DNA of 64,000 nucleotides from CSP1-1 sp035620615 (lineage in GTDB: Archaea; Thermoproteota; Nitrososphaeria; Nitrososphaerales; Nitrosopumilaceae): the NCBI GenBank assembly GCA_035620615.1, contig DASPGM010000014.1, positions 1 to 64,000 of the forward strand, in the 5' to 3' direction. A program made the translations under genes and the position numbers. The notes under the pieces were generated by a model. That model made no database searches, was not told the origin of the DNA, and worked only from the letters and a program-made list of their open reading frames with translations. Shown here piece after piece: positions 37,595 through 47,340 of this stretch (position 1 is the stretch's first letter; every line of letters starts with the position of its first letter).

Positions 37595-38759
37595 CAAAAC
37601 CTCCAAGGGGCAGCTTTTAGTCAGCGGGCTTGTCCCATTTGGATTGGTTATCATTTTAATCGCCTACATTTTTGGTCCAGGGGCTGAATTGCTTGACTTG
37701 GGTACACCTCTTCCAGAAATTACTATAGAGCAGGTCTACTTTATGAAAGGAGAAATTCAAGTTAGTGTCCGAAACACTGGCCCAATTCCAGTTGAAGTTG
37801 TTATGGCCGATGTAAATGATAGAATTCAACCTTCCGCAATAGAACCAGATAGGTTTTTGGATAGATTTGAAACTGCTTTAGTAAGAATTCCTTTTGAATG
37901 GAATGAAGCAGAACCCTACATAGTTGGATTAACAATTGAGGATGGAACTCGTTTTGAAAAAGAAATTCAAGCCGCAGCGTCTACACTAGAACCATCTGGA
38001 GATCTTATTAGATTTTTTGCAATTATTGGAACTTATGTTGGTATAATTCCTGTTATGATTGGACTTCTTTGGCTTCCATTCATTAAACGAATAAGTAAAG
38101 CAAAATACAACTTCTTTTTAGCTATTACAGTTGGTCTTCTATTATTTTTGGGAATTGATGCCATAGAGGAAGCTGTTGAAGTTTCAAATGAATTTCTAGC
38201 TGGTAGCTTTAATGGTGCATTGTTAATAGCTACTGTGGTAATACTATCATTTCTTGCATTATATTATTCTGGAAATAAGCTTGTAGACAGAGTAAAGTCA
38301 TCATCTTCTTCAAAACCTATTGCTTTAGGTTTAATGATTGCAATTGGAATTGGTCTACATAACTTTGGAGAGGGATTAGCTATTGGGGCTGCAGTGGGTC
38401 TTGGCCAAATCGCATTTAGCACATTTTTAATTGTTGGATTTGCTTTGCATAATACTTCTGAAGGATTTGCTATTGCCGCTCCTATGGCAAAAGGAAAACA
38501 AATGATTGGCAAGCTTTTTGGATTAGGATTAATTGCAGGAACCCCTGCAATTTTTGGCGCGTGGATTGGAGGATTTCTTTTTTCTCCGTTTACTGCAATA
38601 ATCTTTCTTTCGATAGGTGCAGGAGCAATATTTCAAGTAATTATAGCAATTTTAAGATGGATCCAAGACGAAGGCGACAAAAGCCTATCTAGTGCATCTG
38701 TTGCAGCTGGGATTGGAATCGGAATGTTGATAATGTATATTACCAGCATTTTAGTTTGA
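37584..38759 (+). CDS. ZIP family metal transporter with N-terminal extracytoplasmic domain
   Basis: 391 residues. The first hydrophobic helix is at 10-30, followed by a 110-residue outer domain (ITIEQVYFMKGEIQVSVRNTGPIPVEVVMADV). The ZIP core begins at about residue 150 with seven or eight helices and the diagnostic GIGLHNFGEGLAIGAAVGLG and FALHNTSEGFAIAAPMA segments, whose HN...E residues bind the metal. Moves Zn, Fe or Mn into the cell. Placed with a multicopper oxidase behind DtxR-like boxes, so Fe/Mn or Cu/Zn homeostasis is likely. Confidence 0.9.
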   Translation: MEVNKTSKGQLLVSGLVPFGLVIILIAYIFGPGAELLDLGTPLPEITIEQVYFMKGEIQVSVRNTGPIPVEVVMADVNDRIQPSAIEPDRFLDRFETALVRIPFEWNEAEPYIVGLTIEDGTRFEKEIQAAASTLEPSGDLIRFFAIIGTYVGIIPVMIGLLWLPFIKRISKAKYNFFLAITVGLLLFLGIDAIEEAVEVSNEFLAGSFNGALLIATVVILSFLALYYSGNKLVDRVKSSSSSKPIALGLMIAIGIGLHNFGEGLAIGAAVGLGQIAFSTFLIVGFALHNTSEGFAIAAPMAKGKQMIGKLFGLGLIAGTPAIFGAWIGGFLFSPFTAIIFLSIGAGAIFQVIIAILRWIQDEGDKSLSSASVAAGIGIGMLIMYITSILV

Positions 38760-38766
38760 CAAAATT

Positions 38767-40119
38767 TTAAACTGGTTCAGGATGAATTGTTATTATTGCA
38801 TTCTTAAACCTACTACGAATTTTCCTTTCAATCTGAGATGTTAAATCATGAACAGTCTCGATGGATAAATTTCTATCAAAAGAGCAATCAAAATCAATTT
38901 TTAGTACATCTTGATACTTTAAAGTAACAACTCGTCCAATTTTTTTTATTTGTGTAAATTCTTCAAGTAATTGGACTAGCATTTCCTTGGTTATTTTACC
39001 TTCAATTTTGAGCTTTTCAGGAATGGCCACAAAAGGTTCTAAGTGTATTGTGACATGATGAATTTTAGGAAGATTTTTCTGAATTTTTCCTTCTATAATT
39101 TCAGAAATTTTATGGGCATCTTCTAAATTCTTTTCCCTATCTACCATTACATGAAAACTTACAAAAATTTTACCTTCAGATGAATAGGATGAAATGTTAT
39201 GAACATCTTTTACACCATCAATGGACATTGCAATATCATTAATCTTTAATTCTTGAGGGACATTTTGCCAGCTTGGCTCAATTCGTATAGATGTCATTGA
39301 GTTTGATATTTGATTTTTTATGTTTTTTTCAGCTTCAGCGGAAATTTCATGAGCCTTATCAAAGCTAACATCTCCACGTAGTGTAATAGTGACATCGCAA
39401 AAAATCGTATCTCCTGATTTTCTCATTAGAATTGGTCCAACTCCAATAACTCCTTCTGTGTTTTGTGAAATTTCTCTCACTTTGGCAACAAGTCCGGGTG
39501 AAATAATGTCAGTAAGATCCATTGCGGTACGATAAATTAATTTTAAGCTCAATACTACAAGCAAAATTCCTAAAACCAATGCTGCAATAAAGTCTCCTTG
39601 GAAAAATCCAACTGTTACAAGCAAAATTCCACCAATTGCTACGATTGTCGAGCCAAGGTCCATAATTGCATGATAAAAATCAGCTTTTAGTGTTGTACCG
39701 CCAATTTTTTTTATAGATTTTTGTAAAAGAATAATTCTAAAAATATCAACTCCAATTGTGTATATTCCAGCTGTTATAGCTAAAACTCCTGGTAATATCT
39801 GAGGTTCTGGACTTGATAAACGAATTATTGCCTCATAAATGAAAAAGGAGGCAATTAATAAAATTGCTATTCCTCCAAATAATCCTCCAAGTGATTCAAT
39901 TTTTCCATGTCCATAAGTATGCTCTGCATCAGGAGGTTTTATAGCCCATTTTGCAGCTAGGAGAAGAACAATTGTTACAACACTATCTAAAAGAGCATGA
40001 ACGCTATCGGTAATTAGACCAAGACTATTAAAAATTAATCCAAAAGCCAGCTCTACTGCAAACGCTGACAAGATTGCAAAAAGAGAAATCGTAAGAACCT
40101 GAGTTTTTTGCAGAACCAT
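38767..40119 (-). CDS. Cation diffusion facilitator (CDF) transporter
   Basis: 450 residues. N-terminal 200 are the six-helix CDF core: NSLGLITDSVHALLDSVVTIVLLLAAKWA, DAEHTYGHGKIESLGGLFGG, LKADFYHAIMDLGSTIVAIGGILLV; the ASD/DHxxD-type metal-binding residues of helices 2 and 5 appear as D--HxxLD and DFYHAIMD. The C-terminal half holds up to three ferredoxin-like dimerisation domains (VREISQNTEGVIGVGPILMRKSGDTIFCDV, then two more). A metal exporter of Zn/Fe/Mn type. Convergent with the ZIP gene, 7 nt apart. Confidence 0.9.
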   Translation of the reverse strand: MVLQKTQVLTISLFAILSAFAVELAFGLIFNSLGLITDSVHALLDSVVTIVLLLAAKWAIKPPDAEHTYGHGKIESLGGLFGGIAILLIASFFIYEAIIRLSSPEPQILPGVLAITAGIYTIGVDIFRIILLQKSIKKIGGTTLKADFYHAIMDLGSTIVAIGGILLVTVGFFQGDFIAALVLGILLVVLSLKLIYRTAMDLTDIISPGLVAKVREISQNTEGVIGVGPILMRKSGDTIFCDVTITLRGDVSFDKAHEISAEAEKNIKNQISNSMTSIRIEPSWQNVPQELKINDIAMSIDGVKDVHNISSYSSEGKIFVSFHVMVDREKNLEDAHKISEIIEGKIQKNLPKIHHVTIHLEPFVAIPEKLKIEGKITKEMLVQLLEEFTQIKKIGRVVTLKYQDVLKIDFDCSFDRNLSIETVHDLTSQIERKIRSRFKNAIITIHPEPV

Positions 40120-40181
40120 GGTTACTTTACACTTTAGGGAGTTACTTATCTTATTACTAGTCTTCTAATTTAAGACAAATT

Positions 40182-43100
40182 ATGCGACAATGTTATTTGC
40201 CTGAAAGCCATTTCTTTCTATTACGAGTTAATTTGAATAAAATCGGTATCATAATTATAGGTTTAATGATATTTATCCCAATTTTTTCTGGGTTTCAAGC
40301 AGATGCAGCTCATAATCCGAATCTCTATGTTTCAGCTGAAAATTCAGATTTTGAAAACCATTTTGCAGGCTCTATGGTAATTGAAGTAGTTGTAACTGAT
40401 CCAAATTATAGTGATGTGGGAAACGCAATGGGGGAACCAGATGTTACTCTAAATGGTAAGGATCTAAGGATGGTTCAAGCAACAGATGGAAAATGGTATG
40501 CATATTTTGCAAGTATAAAAGCAGCAAAAAATGCAGATCAATTAGTTTTAAATGCTGGTCCAGGGGCTATTGGAAAAAGTTTAGACTTTGGCGTTTTTTG
40601 CAGTAGTACGACTTCATCATCAGTTCTTGGAGTAAGTTTTTCTGACACTGAAGGAGTTTCAGTTCCAGGTCGTATTGGTCTATCAGATTTTACAAATGGT
40701 AATTCAGCCTTTACATCATGCACTTCATCTCCAACAGGTGGTAATGAAAATAATGTAGTTCGTAATCCTAGATCGATTAACACAAATCCTTCTGTATCTC
40801 CAGGACAAATTGGCATTGATATTGATGCATGGCCAATCATTCAATTATTTTCTTTTAGTAATAGTGTAGAAATAAAATTTAATCGAGCAGGTGGAGTAGA
40901 AAAAACTGTTCTTTCATATGATGATATTCCAAATATTTCATTATCAACGGATAGAAATGGCTATCCAAATAACGCCGAAGTTTTCTTAACTATTAATGAT
41001 ATCCAATTAAACCAAGATCCTACAGATGAAGATTCATGGACATTTAACATAAATTCTCCAGAAACAGCTTTTTATCAAGCATTCACCGAATCTGGTTCAG
41101 ACTCTGGAAACAATAGTCCAGGTTTAATCAATTTAGTTCCACATCTCTCAAGTCTAGGATTTGAAGATAATGGAAAACTAGCTATTAATCTTGGAACTAT
41201 TGCAAGGTTGAAAACTAATGACCAACAACCAAGCCTTTCAGTCTCGGATACTATGAATACCTTTACTCAAATCGTCACAGTTGTAGAATCGGAACCCAAT
41301 TCGGGAAAATTCGAAAATTTTGATTCCAGTAACGAGTCAACTATTGGAATATTAGGAAATGCCCCTAGAGGTCAGTCTGCTATTATACAATATGATGACA
41401 AGTCAACTTCAATTCTAGCAGGCCCTTCTACTGCATCTATATCAATGACTCCAAAAGGTGGTCAATTTAATGCAGGTCAGCAGGCTCCAGTAACAGTAGT
41501 AGATACTGATCAAAATTTTAATTCAGGTTCAAGAGACATCCTTAATGTTTTTCGAAGTACAGCAATTATTCCTACTTTACAGCTAGGCGAGCCTGCAACT
41601 CTTGAAAAAACATCCGGTCTGAAATTCTATACTGTTTCTACTGACACTCTATCTGGGGGATTTTCAGTGGATTTTTCGGTTCCAGATAAAAATTCTGATA
41701 GACTAATCATTAACACTGCTCCAGTAGGTACAAGCGCCTTTGAAGTAATTTCTATGAACATGGGAATTACTGCTGGAACATTACAATCATTATTCATTAA
41801 TAATATCTTACCAAATAATATTGGAACAAATTGGTTAAACTTTGATCTAAAATCAATTGAACAACAATTAGGGGTTTCTTCATTTTCTGATACGAGTATA
41901 TCATTACATTTTGGTGGATTACCTGGGACTGCAGTACAAATTCTAGATCCAGGGGATATCTCATCAGGAAGTGGTTTAATACAACTAGATGACGTAGATA
42001 TAGTTGCAATAAATTCTGTTCCAAGTTCATCTTCTGTTTTTTTGGTGGTTAATTTTGATTCTTCTGATAATACTGTTTCTACAGGAATGATATCTAATGA
42101 AAAAGATAGTCAACCAATTGTAGTTGATTTTTTTTCGTTTGGACAAAAAAACAATCAGGATATTAACAATGCAATTTATCGATTTGAATTAGAAGAGACC
42201 GCAAATGATTCTGGAATTTTTGTTGGATCAATTGAATATTCAGTTACAAATCAGGTAAATATTTCAGATCCATCTTTAATCAAATCACTTAGAACTATCG
42301 ATGATAGAATAAAATTTCTAGTTAATAATAGATTGATAGATGAGAAGGGAATTAACATCGCATATTCTGATATTTCTGGAGTTGGCGTCATAATTAGTAC
42401 ATCATCAAAAACTGACATCAACACAAATTCGGGAACAGTTTCTTTTACATCTAATACTTATCGTTTTGGACAACCAGTTTTTTTTGTTTTAAAAGATCCT
42501 GATCTTAATCTAAAACATGATACCATTGAATCATACCAAGTTGTAAATAATCCTAATTCACCTAATGTAGATACCGTTGGAACATCAAATGGCGAAATTC
42601 TAGTTGAAATCTTAATCAAAGATTTTCGGTATAAACGTTGTACAATAAATGGACTAGAACATGGAGGTCTTGCATCAACCGGATTTATTCTTGTAGAAAC
42701 TGCACCCAATTCGGGAATATTTGAAGGAAGTTTTAAAATGCCCTCACAAATCTGTGATAAAACCGGCACTAAACTAATTTCTACAGCAGGTGGAAGCCTT
42801 GATGCCAAATATTATGACTTTAGAGATTCTTCAGGAAAACAAAATATTTTTAGCTCAACTAGTCTCGGTTCCTCATCTATGGGAGAAAGCCCAACAAGCT
42901 TAAACTTTAAAAAATTTATAATTCCAGAGTATAGGAAAACTACTGATGTAATTCTCAGTGGCAAGGTAAATAATTACAATCAAGGCACAACCATCGACAT
43001 TACTCTCTTTGGACCAGACCTGTCTTCAGAAAAATTTACTGCATTTGCAACAAAGAATGGAGAATTTAGAGGAGTTTTTACCTTGCATGACTATTCACTG

Positions 43101-43439
43101 CCTGGTAATTACAAATTAAGTGTGAGTTATCAAGGTATACATATTGGAGATGAAGAATTTCAGGTCTCAAAATATTTGGTTCCTGATTGGATAAAAAATA
43201 ATGCAAGGTGGTGGTCTTCAGATCAGATCTCAGACTCTGAATTTATCCGGGGAATTCAACATCTAATAGATAAAAAAATAATTGTCATACAAAATTCTGT
43301 CAAATCTCAAAACGCTGTAGGGGATGTTCCAATATGGATTAAAAATACTGCAAAATGGTGGTCTCAAGATATTGTTTCTGACGATGAGTTTGTTGCAGCT
43401 ATAGAATTTTTTGTAAAAAATGGCATAATAAGGCTATAA
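40182..43439 (+). CDS. Large S-layer-like secreted protein (1085 aa)
   Basis: Starts MRQCYLPESHFF, then NKIGIIIIGLMIFIPIFSGFQADAA, a signal peptide; a TTG near residue 18 is an alternative start. The long mature part is beta-rich with repeats of DxxxxTSNSSGTF-like text, e.g. VVESEPNSGKFENFDSS, EETANDSGIFVGSIEYS and VETAPNSGIFEGSFKM. It ends with two helical repeats WIKNNARWWSSDQISDSEF and WIKNTAKWWSQDIVSDDEF, found on many exported thaumarchaeal proteins. Style and size resemble thaumarchaeal S-layer proteins. Whether this is the main S-layer gene cannot be told. Confidence 0.7.
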   Translation: MRQCYLPESHFFLLRVNLNKIGIIIIGLMIFIPIFSGFQADAAHNPNLYVSAENSDFENHFAGSMVIEVVVTDPNYSDVGNAMGEPDVTLNGKDLRMVQATDGKWYAYFASIKAAKNADQLVLNAGPGAIGKSLDFGVFCSSTTSSSVLGVSFSDTEGVSVPGRIGLSDFTNGNSAFTSCTSSPTGGNENNVVRNPRSINTNPSVSPGQIGIDIDAWPIIQLFSFSNSVEIKFNRAGGVEKTVLSYDDIPNISLSTDRNGYPNNAEVFLTINDIQLNQDPTDEDSWTFNINSPETAFYQAFTESGSDSGNNSPGLINLVPHLSSLGFEDNGKLAINLGTIARLKTNDQQPSLSVSDTMNTFTQIVTVVESEPNSGKFENFDSSNESTIGILGNAPRGQSAIIQYDDKSTSILAGPSTASISMTPKGGQFNAGQQAPVTVVDTDQNFNSGSRDILNVFRSTAIIPTLQLGEPATLEKTSGLKFYTVSTDTLSGGFSVDFSVPDKNSDRLIINTAPVGTSAFEVISMNMGITAGTLQSLFINNILPNNIGTNWLNFDLKSIEQQLGVSSFSDTSISLHFGGLPGTAVQILDPGDISSGSGLIQLDDVDIVAINSVPSSSSVFLVVNFDSSDNTVSTGMISNEKDSQPIVVDFFSFGQKNNQDINNAIYRFELEETANDSGIFVGSIEYSVTNQVNISDPSLIKSLRTIDDRIKFLVNNRLIDEKGINIAYSDISGVGVIISTSSKTDINTNSGTVSFTSNTYRFGQPVFFVLKDPDLNLKHDTIESYQVVNNPNSPNVDTVGTSNGEILVEILIKDFRYKRCTINGLEHGGLASTGFILVETAPNSGIFEGSFKMPSQICDKTGTKLISTAGGSLDAKYYDFRDSSGKQNIFSSTSLGSSSMGESPTSLNFKKFIIPEYRKTTDVILSGKVNNYNQGTTIDITLFGPDLSSEKFTAFATKNGEFRGVFTLHDYSLPGNYKLSVSYQGIHIGDEEFQVSKYLVPDWIKNNARWWSSDQISDSEFIRGIQHLIDKKIIVIQNSVKSQNAVGDVPIWIKNTAKWWSQDIVSDDEFVAAIEFFVKNGIIRL

Positions 43440-43477
43440 TCGAGTCAACTTTTCTTTCATTTAATACATAAATACCC

Positions 43478-44581
43478 ATGATCCCAGATAAAATCCAACA
43501 AATGAGACGCTTAGGATACTCTATTTCACTAGTTTTATCATTTATTATAATATCCTATGGTGTCTCAGGGCCAGTTTTTGGTCAACTCAACCAAACTGAA
43601 AGTCAACAGAATTGTGGTCCTAATGAAATTTTTAGAGATGGACAATGTATTGCTGGTGTTGATCCAACTCCTGCAAACCCAAATTTACTTTTAGAACCTA
43701 AAAATAATCCAACTTTCATTCAAGGAAACAAAGTCATGATTTCTGGGAAAGTCAAACTAGATCCAATTCTTCAACATGCCGTTACTATTCAAATTTTAAA
43801 TCCTGAAGGTAAGATTGTATCTATTGATCAATCTTTACCCCAGTCTGATGGTTCTTTTGTTTTTGAATTTATAGCAGATGGTCCTCTTTGGAAGACTTCG
43901 GGATCTTATGAAGTTAAAGCAAGATATGGTCCTGAAAAGGCAAGTATTAATTTTAATTTTAAGGGTGATATTACAACAGCACCTCCACCACCAAAATGTG
44001 GTCCTAATCAAGAGCTGGTAGATGGAATCTGTAAGAATAAAGAAACAACTCCACCACCCCCACCTCCACCAAAATGTGGAGCCAATCAAGAATTAGTCAA
44101 TGGAATATGCATTGATAAGGAACCAGTGGTCACTCCACCACCCCCACCACCAACATGTGGCACCGGTACTCATTTAGAGAATGGAAAATGTGTTCCTGAT
44201 GAAGAAAGAGGTGGATGTTTAATTGCAACTGCAGCATTTGGTACTGAATTAGCACCACAAGTTCAAATGCTAAGAGAAATTCGTGATAATGCCGTTCTTG
44301 GGACTGTATCTGGAACTGCCTTTATGACCGGATTTAACACATTTTACTATTCATTTTCACCAACAATTGCTGATTGGGAACGTGAAAATCCAATATTCCA
44401 AGATGCAGTTAGAATCACCATAACTCCAATGCTGATGTCACTCTCGTTACTAAATCACGTCGATATAGATTCTGAGGCAGAAATGTTAGGTTACGGATTA
44501 AGTCTAATAATCTTGAATCTTGGAATGTACTTTGTAGCACCAGCTATTGTAATAGTAAAATTAAAGAAAAGATTACAATAA
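43478..44581 (+). CDS. Exported protein with CFI-like box and C-terminal membrane helices
   Basis: 367 residues (ATG at 43502 is an alternative start). Signal peptide to about FGQLNQ. An Ig-like domain (FIQGNKVMISGKVKL...GSYEVKARYG) of the type also found at 52348-55052. Three Cys-rich repeats follow: CGPNQELVDGICKNK, CGANQELVNGICIDK, CGTGTHLENGKCVPD, separated by Pro-runs. Then GGCLIATAAFGTELAPQVQMLREIRD, a CFI-box-like motif preceding membrane helices at the C terminus. Function unknown, probably cell-surface. Confidence 0.7.
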   Translation: MIPDKIQQMRRLGYSISLVLSFIIISYGVSGPVFGQLNQTESQQNCGPNEIFRDGQCIAGVDPTPANPNLLLEPKNNPTFIQGNKVMISGKVKLDPILQHAVTIQILNPEGKIVSIDQSLPQSDGSFVFEFIADGPLWKTSGSYEVKARYGPEKASINFNFKGDITTAPPPPKCGPNQELVDGICKNKETTPPPPPPPKCGANQELVNGICIDKEPVVTPPPPPPTCGTGTHLENGKCVPDEERGGCLIATAAFGTELAPQVQMLREIRDNAVLGTVSGTAFMTGFNTFYYSFSPTIADWERENPIFQDAVRITITPMLMSLSLLNHVDIDSEAEMLGYGLSLIILNLGMYFVAPAIVIVKLKKRLQ

Positions 44582-44630
44582 TTCCAGTTTTTCTTTAGGT
44601 TATTATACTCTAACAAATCAGGTTGTTTTG

Positions 44631-44954
44631 ATGCATATAGAATATGAAGAATTTGAATCAATTGAAGATATTTTCATGTACATGTCTTCGGTAGCACCCC
44701 CGATGAAAAATACTCTACCCATAAATTCTTACAAAGGTTATGTTTTCTCTTTTATTCCATTAAGTCATTCTAACGGAGATGTTTATCTTTTTATTTACAC
44801 AAAAGGAAAACTTGAAGGGAGAATTTTAGAATTTGATACCAATTCACATTCTTATAAAAAAGTAGAATCAATTGAAAGAGCAGATAAAAATTATTTTATT
44901 GTTCTTCATCCAAAAAGAAATACAATTGCAGATGTAGCTCTAGAAAAATTATAA
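44631..44954 (+). CDS. Hypothetical protein (107 aa)
   Basis: Start at ATG 44631. MHIEYEEFESIEDIFMYMSSVAPP, then YKGYVFSFIPLSHSNGDVYLFIYTKGKLEGRILEFDTNSHSYKKVESI, then FIVLHPKRNTIADVALEKL. A small alpha/beta soluble domain with no known motif. The 3' end overlaps the convergent radical SAM gene by 6 nt. Family not recognised. Confidence 0.6.
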   Translation: MHIEYEEFESIEDIFMYMSSVAPPMKNTLPINSYKGYVFSFIPLSHSNGDVYLFIYTKGKLEGRILEFDTNSHSYKKVESIERADKNYFIVLHPKRNTIADVALEKL

Positions 44955-46526
44955 TTTTTTAGTTTCAATCTTTGGCGCACTAACTGATCTACTCCGTGCA
45001 TATTTTTCTACAATCTCATCAGGCATTCTTCCATTGAATAGATCTTTACATAAACCACGTAAGTATCTCATAATTGCCCATGTTCCTGCTTTAATTATTC
45101 CATACATGAAAACTTTCATTGCTGGTCCATAAGTTTTATTCCTTAAAATAATTGGAATAATATCATTAATTACACGTAAATTATTTTCCCAGCACTTCCA
45201 AAATAACGTGAATTGGGCCTCATTTAGATTACCGAAATGCATTGAATTTTTCTCACTAAAATCTTGATAAAGTAAAGGTGCAACAAGACCTCTAAAGTTT
45301 GTAGCCCTAAAATCCTTCATCATATCGATAGTGTATTGAACTTCATCAGGGGTTTCATCTGGCCATCCGATAATTATTGTCGCAGCTGGGAACCAATGAT
45401 TCTCATTAAGAATTCTTGCTCCTTCTCTAACTACACTTCCCCATTCATCAGTTGAAAATGGCTTGGTTTTTACTCCTAGGTGTTTTTTAACCATACGTGG
45501 GGCTACTGTTTCAATTCCAAGATTTGTAGAAAGCCACCTTCCATTTTTTTGCATTTCATTTATTTCGGAAATATTTTGAAGAAGCTTCGGATCTGCTGCT
45601 ACTGCTGAGAAGGTCATATGGGTAGTACCAATAAAATTGGGACCTAAACTTTTCAAACCTTTCCATAATTCAGTAATAGCGTCTCTGTTTGGTACAAATT
45701 CTCTGTTATCACATCCATAAAGTAACATTTCATCAGAATGTAACCAAATTGAATCAAAACCATAATCTAGATTTATTTTTGCTTCATGCTTTAATCTCTC
45801 CAGAGGTAAATCTTTTTTTGATCTTTTATTTACATCACAAAAATCACAACCCCTTCCGCATCCTCGCATAGCCTCAATCAGTGAATTCACAGTGGGACCT
45901 TCAATAATTGGAATATTTTGAATATTTTTCACAAAACAATGCATTAATTCAGGAGCATCTCCTTTCTCCAAATCATTAAATAAATCCAAGGCTAATTCAT
46001 CTGCTTCACCAACAACTACAGTGTCTATTCCATGAATTTTCATTCTATCGGTTTTTGCAAGCTCCCATGCGCCATTTCCTCCTACAACTACCTTGAAATC
46101 ATATTTTTTCTTTAATTGAATTATATTTGCACACATTTTTTTGAACTTCATAGCTACATAAGATAATTTTTCTGGAGACATTGTTGTTGTAACAGGTGCC
46201 ATACCAAGGGGATCCATTACATTAATTCCTACCACTTTTGTTTCTGGACCTATGGATTTTTCAAGGTAATCTGGATTTGCTACAAAAACTTCATCTTTTT
46301 TGTATCCTTGTAGTAAAGCACTTTCTACTCGTCGTAAACCTACTTGAGCAACTTTTGCTTCCCCAGTTACAGGATCTGTCTCCACTGCTGGACAAAAAAC
46401 CTTGTCAAAAACCCATTCAGGAAGTACTTCATATGGTCCACACGCAATAAATCCATAAAGAAAATTTCCTCTATAGTTTGTCATCAAACTACGGTCTGCT
46501 GTTAGAACTATTCGCTTGCCTGACAC
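44949..46526 (-). CDS. B12-binding-type radical SAM protein
   Basis: 525 residues from GTG. N-terminal Rossmann-like part (IGPETKVVGINVMDPLGMAPVTTTM, KVVVGGNGAWEL, DTVVVGEADELALDLF) resembles a cobalamin-binding domain. Then RGCGRGCDFCDVNKR is the CxxxCxxC that binds the radical SAM cluster, and IWLHSDEMLLYG, LGIETVAPRMVKKHLG, AATIIIGWPDETPDEV are barrel motifs. C-terminal 90 residues helical. Archaeal enzymes of this class include the GDGT ring synthases (Grs) and tetraether synthase; homology with Grs is possible but cannot be confirmed here. Confidence 0.85.
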   Translation of the reverse strand: MSGKRIVLTADRSLMTNYRGNFLYGFIACGPYEVLPEWVFDKVFCPAVETDPVTGEAKVAQVGLRRVESALLQGYKKDEVFVANPDYLEKSIGPETKVVGINVMDPLGMAPVTTTMSPEKLSYVAMKFKKMCANIIQLKKKYDFKVVVGGNGAWELAKTDRMKIHGIDTVVVGEADELALDLFNDLEKGDAPELMHCFVKNIQNIPIIEGPTVNSLIEAMRGCGRGCDFCDVNKRSKKDLPLERLKHEAKINLDYGFDSIWLHSDEMLLYGCDNREFVPNRDAITELWKGLKSLGPNFIGTTHMTFSAVAADPKLLQNISEINEMQKNGRWLSTNLGIETVAPRMVKKHLGVKTKPFSTDEWGSVVREGARILNENHWFPAATIIIGWPDETPDEVQYTIDMMKDFRATNFRGLVAPLLYQDFSEKNSMHFGNLNEAQFTLFWKCWENNLRVINDIIPIILRNKTYGPAMKVFMYGIIKAGTWAIMRYLRGLCKDLFNGRMPDEIVEKYARSRSVSAPKIETKKL

Positions 46527-46617
46527 CGTCTAAAACTCCTTTTAGCATGATATAAATCATTTACGAAAAGTCTTATGACTAAAATCACTTATGTAGGAAT
46601 AATGTGAAGAATTAATT

Positions 46618-47340
46618 ATGAAAGACATTAGTGAGCCTCGACATTTAGAACCTCATATTAATGAGTCAAGCTCAATGCGTGATTTTATTTTTGGTTTTGG
46701 TGATGGAATAAATACTTCATTAGGAATTGCTGCAGGAGTTGGTGGGGCTTCTGTTTCATCAGATCTAATAATTCTTGCAGCCCTAGTAGCTATGTTTACA
46801 GGGGCAAAGGCCATGGCAGTTCAAAATTATTTAGCTGTTAAATCTCAACGAGAATTATTATCTTCAGAAATTAATCGAGAAAACTGGGAAATAGAAAATA
46901 AACCAGAAGATGAAAGAAAAGAGATTGAGGATATCTACAAAGCTAAGGGTTTTACAGGAAATGATCTTAAAATGATTGTAGATAAAATCACTTCTGATAA
47001 AAAAGTCTGGTTAGACACAATGCTTAGAGAGGAATTAAATTTGAATTTAGAAATTCTTGGACATCCAATAAAAAGTGCACTACGAATGTTTGGAGCATTT
47101 TTAATTGGAGGCATACTTCCAATAATTCCATTTTTCTTTAGTTCCGGATTTACCCCACTTTTTATTGCAATTGGAATGAGTCTTGCTGCCTCCTTCATCG
47201 TTGGTGCGGTTAAATCAAGAATGGCAAATACAAGTTTTCTTAAAGGAGGAATAGAAATGGCAGGTTTAGGAACCGGCATAGCATTAATTGGATATGGAAT
47301 TGGTAGTGAATTATCTAGTCTTGGAATAATTAATGTTTAG
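46618..47340 (+). CDS. VIT1/CCC1 family metal transporter
   Basis: 240 residues. RDFIFGFGDGINTSLGIAAGVGGASVSSDLIILAALVAMFTGAKAMAVQNYLAVKSQRELLSSE is the typical first pair of helices with the metal-binding Gly/Asp pattern. A cytosolic helical insert follows (residues 90-145, with KPEDERKEIEDIYKAKGF). Then three more hydrophobic helices from FGAFLIGGILPIIPFF to the end. It moves Fe2+ or Mn2+ out of the cytosol (to outside in archaea). Divergent from the radical SAM gene, convergent with larB (overlap 11 nt). Confidence 0.9.
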   Translation: MKDISEPRHLEPHINESSSMRDFIFGFGDGINTSLGIAAGVGGASVSSDLIILAALVAMFTGAKAMAVQNYLAVKSQRELLSSEINRENWEIENKPEDERKEIEDIYKAKGFTGNDLKMIVDKITSDKKVWLDTMLREELNLNLEILGHPIKSALRMFGAFLIGGILPIIPFFFSSGFTPLFIAIGMSLAASFIVGAVKSRMANTSFLKGGIEMAGLGTGIALIGYGIGSELSSLGIINV

